Part shown: positions 53,092 to 62,568 of the stretch, piece after piece
Numbering within the stretch: position 1 is the first letter of the stretch
How the letters are laid out: each line of letters starts with the position of its first letter
Origin: Vagococcus zengguangii
Lineage (GTDB): Bacteria; Bacillota; Bacilli; Lactobacillales; Vagococcaceae
Assembly (NCBI RefSeq): GCF_005145005.1
Contig: NZ_CP039712.1
Coordinates: 899,001 to 963,000 of the forward strand
Direction of reading: 5' to 3'
DNA length: 64,000 nucleotides
Program-made: the position numbers and the translations under genes
Notes under the pieces: model-generated
The model's input: only the letters and a program-made list of their open reading frames with translations
What the model was told of the DNA's origin: nothing
Databases searched by the model: none

Positions 53092-55461
53092 TTATTCCGT
53101 TCTTAATGCTTCAACGGGATCTTTTTTAGCAGCACCTTTAGAAGGAATGAAACCTGCGACTAACGTTAAGATGACTGATAGAAGGATTAAGGCTAATCCA
53201 TATTCTGGTTTCAATGACGCATTAAAGCCATCCATATCTATCAATTTACTAACAATTGAGTTAATTGGAATTGTTAGTAGCATGGTAATCATAACCCCTA
53301 CAATTCCTGAAATTAGCCCGATTAATCCAGCTTCGGCGTTGAAAATTCGGGTAATATCTTTCTTACGAGCACCTAAGGCACGCATAATACCTATTTCTTT
53401 TGTACGTTCGACAACAGACACATAGGTTAGTATTCCAATCATTACTGAAGAAACGATTAAGGAAATAGCGGCAAAAGCAGTCAGAATAACGGTAATGGTG
53501 TCTAGCATCGTTGTCATCATTCCTGTCATCATTTCTGCCATATCAGTATATTGAATCATATATTTCGTATAGTCATCCGAATTTTTTCCGAATTTTTTCG
53601 CGATTTGTCGGTTGTAGTCTCCGATGACTTTTGTAATGGCTTCACGTTCATCAAATGTTGAAGGATAGATTGAAATGTTAGTAGGAGAAGTATCCCCACC
53701 TAGCGTTTGCATAATGCTTTTATGTGTGTCTTCATCGATTTCATCGTTAGAAGGTGATAAGGCGTTTGTTTTTGGATGTTCCTTCATAAACTTGATGATG
53801 TCAGAGTCTTTTTCTTTAGCTAACATCTTTGTTTCAAGTTGTTCGGTGTAACCCAGTGAAGCGCTAATTAGAGTAGCAGTAGCATCTTTCGGACGCATAA
53901 TTGCGACAATTTTTGCTTCTAGGCCGTTATCATACATTCTTTCGTCAATTACTTGATTAATAAAGAAGTTACCGACAGGACTTTTTTCATAAAAAGAATC
54001 ATTGTCAATCATACGGAATTCTTTTCCTAATAATTGTTGGGCATCTTGAGTCTCTTCGCTAGATAAACCTAACGCTTTGCTAATATCTTTGTTTAAGGTG
54101 TTATCGTAATTAACAAACAAGATTAATTCGTTTTGATTAGTTGGGTAAGTAAACGCTTTGTTCTCTGAAGCAATGACTTCATATTGTGACAAAATATTTT
54201 CGCCGTTTGCAGGTAATTTGGCGAATAAAGAGCCCATTGAGAACATTGAAGCAGGGTTACTAGGGTCAGCTGCCTCTTTTTTTACTTGTTGTATGTCACC
54301 GTTAGTGTTTTTGGTTAAAACGTTCATTTGATAGCCAGTATCATAGGTCAAGTTTGAATATTTGCCTTTCGCCTCACGCTCTAAAAAGTCGATGAACGTT
54401 TCACCATTTCCTAAAATATCTTCGTTATAAATGTTTTGGTGGGTAGTGATTGGTTCTTTAATAGTTATTTCATTTGAAGATTGATTTGTATTGTTTTTAT
54501 CAGGCGATTCGGTCATTGAGTCAAAATTACCCGCACTTGTTTGGCTAATGGTAAGTGGAATACCGGATAGCGTTTCCTTTTGCAAATCATCGATGTATGA
54601 TTTCATTCCGTTTGATAGTGCAAGAACTAGCCCGATACTGATAATCCCAATACTTCCAGCTAGTGTCACTAATGCGGTACGTGTTTTTTTGGTGAGTAGG
54701 TTTTTCATGCTAGACTTAATGGCAGTAAAAAATGACATCGACGTTTTAGATTTTGTGAATTTCTCGGTTGAGTCATTAAGCACATTGACAGGCACTGTGT
54801 CTTCTAAAATTGAACCATCCGCTACACGAATAATACGATCACTGTATTGTTCAGCAAGCTCCGGATTATGCGTAACCATAATAACTAGTCGGTCATGGCT
54901 AATTCTTTTTATTAATTCCATAATCTGGATGCTTGTTTTACTGTCTAAAGCGCCGGTAGGCTCATCAGCTAGTAAGATTTTGGGGTTATTTACGAGTGCT
55001 CTAGCAATTGCCACACGTTGCATTTGGCCTCCAGATAGCTGATTTGGTCGCTTCTTAGCATGTTCGGACAAACCTACTTCATCAAGAGCAGTTAAAGCGC
55101 GTTTTTCAGCTTCCTTTGTTGAAACACCGGTTAAAGATAGTGCCATTTTAACATTTTCTAGTACAGATAAATGAGAAATTAAATTATAGCTTTGAAAGAC
55201 GAAGCCGATAGTGGTGTTACGATAACTGTCCCAGTCTTTATCTTTAAAGGTTTTTGTAGAAGTCCCTTCAACTAGCAAATCGCCAGATGTGTACTGATCT
55301 AATCCACCAATGATATTTAATAAGGTTGTTTTACCACTGCCGCTTTGCCCTAGAATTGAAACAAATTGGTTACGGTTGAATGATAAATTGATATTTTCTA
55401 ATGCGATAGTTTCTTGACCGCCGAGTTGATATGTTTTTCTAATATTTTTTAATTCAAGCAT
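53092..55461 (-). CDS. ABC transporter, fused ATPase and FtsX-like permease
   Basis: The 789-residue MacB-type half transporter has an N-terminal ATPase: Walker A GQSGSGKT (38-45), signature LSGGQMQRVAIARA, Walker B ILLADEPTGALDS. A membrane helix starts near residue 270 (TLAGSIGIISIGLVLALSNG), followed by a large extracytoplasmic domain (about 295-640) and three C-terminal helices of the FtsX permease type. The true start is ATG 55461, 7 bases behind AAGGGAGG. Such fusions export peptides or lipoprotein-like substrates or act in antimicrobial peptide response. The substrate is not known. It stands alone. Confidence 0.88.
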   Translation of the reverse strand: MLELKNIRKTYQLGGQETIALENINLSFNRNQFVSILGQSGSGKTTLLNIIGGLDQYTSGDLLVEGTSTKTFKDKDWDSYRNTTIGFVFQSYNLISHLSVLENVKMALSLTGVSTKEAEKRALTALDEVGLSEHAKKRPNQLSGGQMQRVAIARALVNNPKILLADEPTGALDSKTSIQIMELIKRISHDRLVIMVTHNPELAEQYSDRIIRVADGSILEDTVPVNVLNDSTEKFTKSKTSMSFFTAIKSSMKNLLTKKTRTALVTLAGSIGIISIGLVLALSNGMKSYIDDLQKETLSGIPLTISQTSAGNFDSMTESPDKNNTNQSSNEITIKEPITTHQNIYNEDILGNGETFIDFLEREAKGKYSNLTYDTGYQMNVLTKNTNGDIQQVKKEAADPSNPASMFSMGSLFAKLPANGENILSQYEVIASENKAFTYPTNQNELILFVNYDNTLNKDISKALGLSSEETQDAQQLLGKEFRMIDNDSFYEKSPVGNFFINQVIDERMYDNGLEAKIVAIMRPKDATATLISASLGYTEQLETKMLAKEKDSDIIKFMKEHPKTNALSPSNDEIDEDTHKSIMQTLGGDTSPTNISIYPSTFDEREAITKVIGDYNRQIAKKFGKNSDDYTKYMIQYTDMAEMMTGMMTTMLDTITVILTAFAAISLIVSSVMIGILTYVSVVERTKEIGIMRALGARKKDITRIFNAEAGLIGLISGIVGVMITMLLTIPINSIVSKLIDMDGFNASLKPEYGLALILLSVILTLVAGFIPSKGAAKKDPVEALRTE

Positions 55462-55590
55462 TGCATAGCCTCCCTTACCATTTATCATATCATAGAAAGA
55501 TGAACCGAATATTAAGTAATTTTATAAATTTGTAAATAGTTGAACAAATCAGTAAATTATAGAATAATAAAGGAAACGAGGAGGTTCGTG

Positions 55591-56517
55591 ATGGAAATTC
55601 TAAATTTTGTATCAGACCCTAATTTATTGGGAAGTTGGCATTATCAACGTGAGAAAGCTAGTATCTTAATTGTAACGAATCAACAGCTTGTTGAGGTTAT
55701 GGATAAAGTGGGGTTCGATTTAATGCCAAAACATTATCATAAACATACGGAATTGCCGATTAGATTTGAAGCCCTGTCGCAATATGATTATTTTAGCTAT
55801 TTGTTTTTTGAGCGAACACCAAAGAGCAACATGTTTGAATTTGAACGTTTTTGCCTACATTTAAATCAGGAGTTGTTGATTTTAGAAGTTCAAAACGGTG
55901 GTCGACTACATCAAGATTTTTTGGCTGATATTATCGGGATTATTGAAAATAAAACGTTAAATCAAGCTTATTTAGAAGTTATTGACTGGTCATTAAGTCG
56001 TATGTTTGAAAGTTTATTTGAATTTGAAGAAGCGTTAACTAAAATTGAAAATAATATTATTGAGATGGAGATGGACTTTAAAATTGAAGAAATAATTATG
56101 ATGAAGAATCAATGTTTTAAAGCCAAAAAATACATGCGTATGTTTCAATATGTGAGTGATGACTTATTGTTGAATAAAAATGGTTTTATCAAAACTGAAG
56201 AAGCGTCTTTTGTTCAAAATATTGACTCGCGTATCAATCGAGTATATGAATATTCGTTAAGTTTATATGAAATGGCTGTTCATCTTTTAGAAATTTACGA
56301 TAGTACAGTTAATACAGTAACGAATGCGACGATAAATAAGTTAACGGTGTTCACGGTATTTGTTACGCCAATTACGGTATTAACAGGTATTTATGGAATG
56401 AATTTTATCAATATGCCAGAACTTCGCAACCCGAATGGTTATTATATTTTGTTAGGAGTCATGGTTCTAATTATGCTCATCATTTATTATGTGTTGAAAA
56501 AAATCAAATTGCTCTAG
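55591..56517 (+). CDS. CorA-family divalent cation transporter
   Basis: The 308-residue protein has a long soluble alpha-helical N-terminal domain and two C-terminal membrane helices. The pore signature Gly269-Met270-Asn271 lies in TGIYGMNFINMPEL at the end of the first helix. The loop NMPELRNPNG differs from the MPEL/F-type CorA only slightly. Magnesium is the usual substrate, though cobalt, nickel or zinc transport also occurs in the family. The start is ATG 55591 behind GAGGAGG. An upstream in-frame start at 55540 has no ribosome site. Confidence 0.87.
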   Translation: MEILNFVSDPNLLGSWHYQREKASILIVTNQQLVEVMDKVGFDLMPKHYHKHTELPIRFEALSQYDYFSYLFFERTPKSNMFEFERFCLHLNQELLILEVQNGGRLHQDFLADIIGIIENKTLNQAYLEVIDWSLSRMFESLFEFEEALTKIENNIIEMEMDFKIEEIIMMKNQCFKAKKYMRMFQYVSDDLLLNKNGFIKTEEASFVQNIDSRINRVYEYSLSLYEMAVHLLEIYDSTVNTVTNATINKLTVFTVFVTPITVLTGIYGMNFINMPELRNPNGYYILLGVMVLIMLIIYYVLKKIKLL

Positions 56518-56636
56518 GTGTGTTTCATTTAAAGGACTAATTTTACTTTGGCTAGTGGGGAAATATATTTGGCTTTTTAGGTGAAATATTAGTATGATAA
56601 TATAGGTCTTGAATTTTGACGTAGGAGAGGGGACTT

Positions 56637-57293
56637 ATGGTAATGATAGTAGTTGGTGGAATGATTGGATTAGGTAAGACAAGTGTTGCCACTATTCTTG
56701 GTGAACATTTAAAATCAGATGTATTTTTTGAAAAAGTAGAGGGGAATGATATCCTTCCTTTGTTTTATACAGCGAGTCCTGAAGAACAAGAAGCAAAACG
56801 ATATCCTTTTTTATTGCAATTAGATTTTTTACAAAGTCGTTTTAAAGACATAAAGCGTGCATTGGTGCACCCGCATAATGTCTTAGATCGTTCAATTTAC
56901 GAAGATTGGTATTTTGCAAAAGTTAATAATGACTTAGGTCGTATTTCAGATATTGAATTCAAATTGTATGAAAAACTATTAGACAATATGATGGAAGAAT
57001 TAGATGAATTACCGAAAAAAGCGCCTGATTTGATGATCTATTTACAAGGATCTTTTGAAACGGTAATGAGTCGCATTGCTGAGCGTGGTCGCGATTTTGA
57101 GCAAGATGATGAGTTGTGTGATTATTATTACGCACTTTGGAAAGATTATGATCAATGGGTAATGGAACAATACAAAGCATCAGAAGTCTTAATTATTAAC
57201 ATGGATGAGATGGACGTCGTAAACTCTAAAGAAGATCGCGAAACGTTTATACATCAAGTAGACGAAGTTTTGACGAAAATGAATTTAATATAA
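56637..57293 (+). CDS. Deoxynucleoside kinase
   Basis: The 218-residue dNK-family enzyme salvages deoxyribonucleosides by 5'-phosphorylation. P-loop GGMIGLGKTS (7-16), the DRS motif LDRSIYEDWYFA and the lid Arg region IAERGRDFEQDD are present. The family includes dGuo and dAdo kinases of lactic acid bacteria. Substrate preference cannot be set from sequence alone. GGAGAGG stands 6 bases before the ATG. Confidence 0.88.
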   Translation: MVMIVVGGMIGLGKTSVATILGEHLKSDVFFEKVEGNDILPLFYTASPEEQEAKRYPFLLQLDFLQSRFKDIKRALVHPHNVLDRSIYEDWYFAKVNNDLGRISDIEFKLYEKLLDNMMEELDELPKKAPDLMIYLQGSFETVMSRIAERGRDFEQDDELCDYYYALWKDYDQWVMEQYKASEVLIINMDEMDVVNSKEDRETFIHQVDEVLTKMNLI

Positions 57294-57297
57294 TAAA

Positions 57298-57347
57298 AAA
57301 ACTGTCGAGTATTCCAAAAAGGAAAGATTCGACAGTTTCTTTTTTTA
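57298..57347. terminator. Bidirectional terminator between kinase gene and cls
   Basis: Arms AAACTGTCGA and TCGACAGTTT enclose a smaller TTCC/GGAA hairpin, with A- and T-runs on the two sides. It serves both convergent genes. Confidence 0.8.
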
Positions 57348-58877
57348 CATTAACGGTGCAAAGACGTTTAGAACGGCTCGTGCTAAATGTCGCCACCATC
57401 CGACGCTTTTTGCATCCTCTAAAGTCACTTCATGACACACTTCTTGAACATCAACAAAGTCTTGATAAATTTCATGAACAGTTTCTGTGTCATACATCCA
57501 AATACCATTTTCTAGATGAAGATAGAGGCTTCTAAAGTCAAGGTTGATAGATCCAACAACAGCATATAAATCATCCACCACAATGCTTTTTGAATGAATG
57601 AATCCCGGTGTATATTCAAAGATTTTAACACCAGCTTCAAGTAGTTGATCGTAATTAGAACGAGTAACGGAATGTGCGTACCATTTATCAGGGATATGAG
57701 GTGTTTGGATTCTAACGTCAATACCTGATTTAGCAGCGTTACACAACGCATCCATTAACGTGTTATCAATAATCAAATAGGGTGTTGTGATATAGATATA
57801 TTTTTTTGCGCGGTTAATCAAGTTTGAATAGACAGACATACTAATCGCTTCGGAAGTAAACGGATTATCCGAAAATGGTTGGTAAAATCCGGTTTGATTG
57901 TCATAATCGCGATTTTTTCCGGGATAATAGAAGGTGTAATCATTTTCTTCTTCGTGTAAGAAATCCCACATTGAGAGGAACATGATAGTGAATCCCCAAG
58001 CAATATCACCTTTCATTACAATTCCTGTATCTTTCCAATGACCAAAACGTTCGACTTCATTAATGTATTCATCAGCCAAATTTATCCCGCCTGTGAAGGC
58101 TGTTTTACCATCAATGACCATGATTTTTCGGTGATCACGATTGTTAAATATAGATGAAAGAACTGGGACAATCGGATTGAAGATGCAAGTTTTAATTCCC
58201 TTAGCTTCAAGTACTTCATTGTATTTGTATGGTAATTTAAACAAGCACCCAAAGTCATCGTAAATCAGGCGAACATCTACACCTTGAGCGACTTTTTCTT
58301 CCAGTATCTCTAAAATTTCATTCCACATTTTGCCTTCTTCTATAATAAAGTACTCCATGAAAATATATCTTTCGCCTTTGCGTAGTTCGATTTTCATTTC
58401 TTCAAACATTTCTTCTCCAATTTTTAAATAGCGGCTAGTGCTATTTTGGAAAAGAGGTAGGTCACCATAATTGTATAAATAGGTGGAATGAATGGCAGCA
58501 TCTTCGTTAGGCATCACGTCATGCGGATTTAGCACGTCAAACGTTTTGTTAATTGCGTCAATTTCTTTTTGATGCACTTCATCCATTTTGTTTTTAAAAC
58601 TTTTCTTTGTATACAGGCGTCCAAAAATCAAATAGATCATGACGCCAAGGTAAGGTAACAAAGTAACGGGTATTAGCCAAGCGATTTTGTATGCCGGATT
58701 GCGTCGACTGTTAATGATACTTAAAACAGCGATGGTAGAGACAATAAAATAGCCAATATAGAAAAAGTTGGCGCTTGTTTGAAATCGCATGAGCAGCATG
58801 TATAGTAGGCCCAATTGGACTAATATGAGAACTGCTGTTAAAACAATTCGGTTGGTTGCAGAACGTAAAAATTTCAT
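57345..58877 (-). CDS. cls: Cardiolipin synthase
   Basis: The 510-residue membrane protein joins two phosphatidylglycerols into cardiolipin. Two N-terminal membrane helices (about 11-30 and 38-55, with a third hydrophobic stretch near 65-85) precede a tandem phospholipase D domain. HKD motif 1 is His249/Lys251/Asp256 (DHRKIMVIDG) and motif 2 is His428/Lys430/Asp435 (HSKSIVVDD). I start at ATG 58877 behind AAGGAG. The longer frame from 58937 lacks a ribosome site. Confidence 0.93.
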   Translation of the reverse strand: MKFLRSATNRIVLTAVLILVQLGLLYMLLMRFQTSANFFYIGYFIVSTIAVLSIINSRRNPAYKIAWLIPVTLLPYLGVMIYLIFGRLYTKKSFKNKMDEVHQKEIDAINKTFDVLNPHDVMPNEDAAIHSTYLYNYGDLPLFQNSTSRYLKIGEEMFEEMKIELRKGERYIFMEYFIIEEGKMWNEILEILEEKVAQGVDVRLIYDDFGCLFKLPYKYNEVLEAKGIKTCIFNPIVPVLSSIFNNRDHRKIMVIDGKTAFTGGINLADEYINEVERFGHWKDTGIVMKGDIAWGFTIMFLSMWDFLHEEENDYTFYYPGKNRDYDNQTGFYQPFSDNPFTSEAISMSVYSNLINRAKKYIYITTPYLIIDNTLMDALCNAAKSGIDVRIQTPHIPDKWYAHSVTRSNYDQLLEAGVKIFEYTPGFIHSKSIVVDDLYAVVGSINLDFRSLYLHLENGIWMYDTETVHEIYQDFVDVQEVCHEVTLEDAKSVGWWRHLARAVLNVFAPLM

Positions 58878-59157
58878 TATTAGGCTCCTTAAATAAATGA
58901 TGCTCTTATTATACATGAAAACAGGTGTAAATCGCATTATTTTTCACTTGAGTTTGCAATTGTTTGATGAACTGTTCCTTTTTCTGTAACAATAAAATCG
59001 TTGTTTTATAACAGTTCGTCGTTTTTTGAATTATATTTCACTAACTGATGTATCTTTTGTTAGTTTGTTAACAAGGTTGATTTTGTTGGTTTGAAGGGGT
59101 TTTCTGTTGTTTTTTTAAAAAAACTTATATAATTTTAAAAAAAATAACTTGCACCTA
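58878..59157. other. Non-coding AT-rich gap between cls and pflB with inverted repeat
   Basis: No gene is seen in this 363-base intergenic region (58878-59240). It contains perfect inverted arms GAACTGTT (58969-58976) and AACAGTTC (59010-59017) around an inner ATAAAA/TTTTAT stem, with a T-run a few bases after it on the plus strand, and a looser ACTAAC/GTTAGT pair near 59040-59065. These could be a terminator-like hairpin or a protein site for pfl control, but I cannot assign either. The pflB promoter occupies the last part. Confidence 0.4.
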
Positions 59158-59185
59158 TTGTGATTTTTTTATCATGTGTTATACT
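59158..59185 (+). promoter_or_regulatory. pflB promoter
   Basis: TTGTGA (59158-59163), 16 bases and TATACT (59180-59185). The TTGTGA with following T/A-rich bases resembles half of a Rex site (TTGTGAA...TTCACAA), which would fit redox control, but the second half is poor. Confidence 0.55.
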
Positions 59186-59240
59186 CTTTTTGTAAGGCTG
59201 TTTCAATCAAGCTATATAAATATAGAGGAGGTCCACTCAT

Positions 59241-61487
59241 ATGAAACAATGGGACGGATTTAAAGGGAATTTATGGAAAGAAACTGTAAACGTTAGAGAC
59301 TTCATTCAAAACAACTACACAGAATACACTGGAGATGACAGCTTCTTAGAGCCAATCGCTCCATCAACTGACAAATTATGGACTAAATTACAAGAATTAT
59401 TTGATGTACAACATGAAAAAAATGGTGTTTATGATATGGATAGTGATATTCCAGCAACTATCACTTCTCATGAACCAGGTTACTTAATTAAAGAAGAAGA
59501 AAAAATCGTTGGTTTACAAACTGATGTACCATTAAAACAAGCATTTATGCCTTTCGGTGGTATCAACATGGCTAACAACTCATTAGCTTCAAACGGCTAT
59601 GAAGTTAGCGATGAAATGACAAAAATCTTTACTGAATACCGTAAAACTCATAACCAAGGGGTATTCGATGCTTACACGCCTGAAATGCGTTCAGCTCGTA
59701 AAAACAAAATTATCACTGGTTTACCAGATGCTTATGGTCGTGGACGTATCATCGGTGACTACCGTCGTTTAGCTTTATATGGTATCGACTTCTTAATCGA
59801 ACAAAAAGTTAAAGACTTAAACAACACAGGAACAACGGTGATGACTGACGATGTGATTCGTTTACGTGAAGAAATTTCAGAACAGATCCGTGCACTATCA
59901 GAAATCAAAAAAATGGCAGCTTCTTATGGTTTTGATATTTCAGCACCAGCTAACAATGCACAAGAAGCTATCCAATGGTTATACTTTGGTTACTTAGCAG
60001 CAATCAAATCACAAAATGGTGCGGCAATGTCTATCGGACGTATTTCAGCATTCTTAGATATCTATATCCAACGCGATTTAGAAGCTGGTTTAATTACTGA
60101 ATTTGAAGCACAAGAAATGATCGATCACTTAATCATGAAACTACGTATGGTTAAATTCGCTCGTACACCAGAATACAACCAATTATTCTCAGGTTACCCA
60201 ATTTGGGCGACATTATCTATTGCCGGTATGGGTATCGACGGCCGTTCATTAGTAACTAAGAACGACTTCCGTATCTTACATACATTAACAAACATGGGAC
60301 CATCACCAGAACCAAACTTAACTGTTTTATACTCTTCACACTTACCAAAAGGATTCAGAACATACTCTGCGAAAATCGCAAAAGAAAGTTCTTCAATCCA
60401 ATTTGAAAACGATGATTTATTACGTGCTAACTGGGGTTCAGATGACTGCGCTATCGCATGTTGTGTATCTGCAACAGTTATGGGTAAAGACATGCAGTTC
60501 TTCGGAGCTCGTGCTAACTTAGCAAAAGCTGTATTATATGCAATCAACGGTGGTGTTGATGAGAAAACTAAAATGCAAGTTGCGCCTAAATTCCGTCCAA
60601 TGACTGGCGATAGCTTAGATTACGATGAGTTCATCGATCGTTTCAAAGATATCATGGACTGGTTAGCTGAATTATATGTTAATACATTAAACGTAATCCA
60701 CTACATGCATGACAAATACGCTTATGAAGCACCACAATTAGCCTTCATGGAAAGTGATTTACAACGTACATTTGCAACTGGTATTGCTGGTATTTCACAT
60801 GCGGCTGACTCTGTTATGGCTATCAAACATGGTAATGTTAAAGTTATCCGTGATGAAGATGGTTTAGCTGTAGACTATGTGCCACAAAATGAATTCCCAA
60901 CATACGGTAACGATAACGAAGAAGCAGATGCTATGGCTAACTGGATCTTAGAATACTTCATGACACAAATTAAACGTCAACATACTTACCGTGGTGCTAA
61001 ACCAACAACGTCATTATTAACCATCACTTCTAACGTTGTTTACGGTAAAGCTACTGGTAACACACCAGACGGACGTCGTGCAGGTAAGCCATTAGCACCT
61101 GGTGCTAACCCATCTTATCAAGACGGTAAATTCTTAGGTGAGAAAAATGGTCTTCTAGCATCATTAAACTCAACAGCTCGTTTAGAATATACAAACGCTT
61201 TAGATGGTATTTCAAATACACAAACAATTAATCCAAACGGTTTAGGTAAAGATGATACAATGCGTATCGACAACTTACGTAACGTGATGGACGGTTACTT
61301 CAACAATGGTGGTTACCACTTAAACGTTAACGTATTTACTAACGAATTATTATTAGATGCTCAAAAACATCCAGAAAAATATCCAAACTTAACCATTCGT
61401 GTATCAGGATACGCTGTCAAATTCCGTGACTTAACACCAGAACAACAAGCAGACGTTATCTCAAGAACTTCACACGACAGACTGTAA
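59241..61487 (+). CDS. pflB: Formate C-acetyltransferase (pyruvate formate-lyase)
   Basis: The 748-residue glycyl-radical enzyme converts pyruvate and CoA to acetyl-CoA and formate under anoxic conditions. The catalytic Cys pair is Cys407-Cys408 in [10 protein letters not shown]. The radical Gly is near residue 723 in RVSGYAV, followed by the normal C-terminal segment ending [13 protein letters not shown] precedes the ATG. The activase gene pflA follows after a terminator, so the two are separately transcribed or linked by read-through. Codon use is strongly biased, as for a highly expressed gene. Confidence 0.97.
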   Translation: MKQWDGFKGNLWKETVNVRDFIQNNYTEYTGDDSFLEPIAPSTDKLWTKLQELFDVQHEKNGVYDMDSDIPATITSHEPGYLIKEEEKIVGLQTDVPLKQAFMPFGGINMANNSLASNGYEVSDEMTKIFTEYRKTHNQGVFDAYTPEMRSARKNKIITGLPDAYGRGRIIGDYRRLALYGIDFLIEQKVKDLNNTGTTVMTDDVIRLREEISEQIRALSEIKKMAASYGFDISAPANNAQEAIQWLYFGYLAAIKSQNGAAMSIGRISAFLDIYIQRDLEAGLITEFEAQEMIDHLIMKLRMVKFARTPEYNQLFSGYPIWATLSIAGMGIDGRSLVTKNDFRILHTLTNMGPSPEPNLTVLYSSHLPKGFRTYSAKIAKESSSIQFENDDLLRANWGSDDCAIACCVSATVMGKDMQFFGARANLAKAVLYAINGGVDEKTKMQVAPKFRPMTGDSLDYDEFIDRFKDIMDWLAELYVNTLNVIHYMHDKYAYEAPQLAFMESDLQRTFATGIAGISHAADSVMAIKHGNVKVIRDEDGLAVDYVPQNEFPTYGNDNEEADAMANWILEYFMTQIKRQHTYRGAKPTTSLLTITSNVVYGKATGNTPDGRRAGKPLAPGANPSYQDGKFLGEKNGLLASLNSTARLEYTNALDGISNTQTINPNGLGKDDTMRIDNLRNVMDGYFNNGGYHLNVNVFTNELLLDAQKHPEKYPNLTIRVSGYAVKFRDLTPEQQADVISRTSHDRL

Positions 61488-61503
61488 GAAGATAGCTTAG
61501 ATA

Positions 61504-61535
61504 AAAACTGGGAAGCTGCGTTTTCCCAGTTTTTC
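61504..61535 (+). terminator. Terminator after pflB
   Basis: Stem AAAACTGGGAA/TTCCCAGTTTT around the loop GCTGCGT with T-run. Confidence 0.88.
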
Positions 61536-61598
61536 TTTTTAAATAAATTCTGTTATTCTTATACTATGTGATCTATAGAACAGAAAAGAGGAAGAATT

Positions 61599-62357
61599 AT
61601 GACTAACTCCGTTTTAGGTAGAATTCATTCTACAGAAAATTTTGGGACCGTAGATGGACCAGGTGTGCGTTTTGTCGTTTTCACTCAAGGGTGTCATATG
61701 CGTTGTCAATTTTGCCATAATCCCGATACGTGGGATTTAAATGCTGGGAAACAGGTAACAGCCGATGAAATTATCGAAGAAGCTTTAAGATTTAGAAGCT
61801 ATTGGGGTGAAGAAGGTGGTATTACCATTAGTGGTGGTGAACCGTTACTACAATTAGACTTCTTATTAGAAGTGTTCAAAAAAGCAAAAAAATTAGGCAT
61901 TCATACGACAATTGATAGTTGTGGTAAACCATTTACACGTCGTGATCCATGGTTTAGTAAATTTAATGAGTTATTGGAATACACTGACTTGATTCTGTTT
62001 GATATTAAACATATCGACCGTGAAGGACATCGTGAATTGACACAACATATCAATGATAATATTTTAGATATGGCACAGTACTTATCTGAAATTGGCCAAC
62101 CTGTTTGGATTCGCCACGTGCTAGTACCTGAACGTACAGATTATGACGAATACTTAATTCGCTTAGGTGATTTTATTAAAACATTGAACAATGTGAAGAA
62201 GGTTGAAGTATTACCGTATCACCGTATGGGGATTTTCAAATGGAAAGAGTTAGGTATTGATTACCCATTAGAAGGTATTGATCCACCCACTCAAGAACGT
62301 GTAAAAAATGCTCAAGAATTATTACATTGTGCTGATTATACAGGCTATAAAGAATAG
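61599..62357 (+). CDS. pflA: Pyruvate formate-lyase activating enzyme
   Basis: The 252-residue radical SAM enzyme installs the glycyl radical on PflB. The iron-sulphur motif CxxxCxxC is Cys32, Cys36, Cys39 (GCHMRCQFCHNPDTWD). The GGE SAM-contact box is ISGGEPLLQ, and DIKH and VLVPERTDYDEY follow. Its position directly behind pflB supports the assignment. AGAGGAAG precedes the ATG. Confidence 0.96.
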   Translation: MTNSVLGRIHSTENFGTVDGPGVRFVVFTQGCHMRCQFCHNPDTWDLNAGKQVTADEIIEEALRFRSYWGEEGGITISGGEPLLQLDFLLEVFKKAKKLGIHTTIDSCGKPFTRRDPWFSKFNELLEYTDLILFDIKHIDREGHRELTQHINDNILDMAQYLSEIGQPVWIRHVLVPERTDYDEYLIRLGDFIKTLNNVKKVEVLPYHRMGIFKWKELGIDYPLEGIDPPTQERVKNAQELLHCADYTGYKE

Positions 62358-62363
62358 TGTTAG

Positions 62364-62407
62364 ACTAGCTTAGTAAACAAGAAAAATGTTTACTAAGCTA
62401 GTTTTTT
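62364..62407 (+). terminator. Terminator after pflA
   Basis: A perfect 16-bp stem ACTAGCTTAGTAAACA and its complement (62364-62379 with 62387-62402) with loop AGAAAAA and a T-run. Confidence 0.92.
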
Positions 62408-62519
62408 AGTTGTGCCTTAAAACAGAGCAATCAGGATTTGAATGCTTATAAGATTATGAAAGAGTTCTAAGAAATTGAATAGTTTTGCTCAATATTTATG
62501 TTTTGTTTAACAAATTGAG

Positions 62520-62551
62520 TATAATAGAAGTATAAAAATAAAGCGTTTTCA
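62520..62551 (+). promoter_or_regulatory. aspA -10 element and cre site
   Basis: TATAAT (62520-62525) is followed by ATAAAGCGTTTTCA (62538-62551), which on the minus strand reads TGAAAACGCTTTAT, matching the TGWAARCGYTWNCW cre consensus except at one position. No good -35 is present. CcpA repression of amino-acid catabolism is a reasonable inference. Confidence 0.6.
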
Positions 62552-62568
62552 ATAGTGGAGGGACAACT

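Noticed and set aside
59158-59175. Full Rex-binding site at pflB
   Set aside because: Only the TTGTGA half matches. The second half reads ATCATG rather than TTCACAA, so it is noted only as a half-site.
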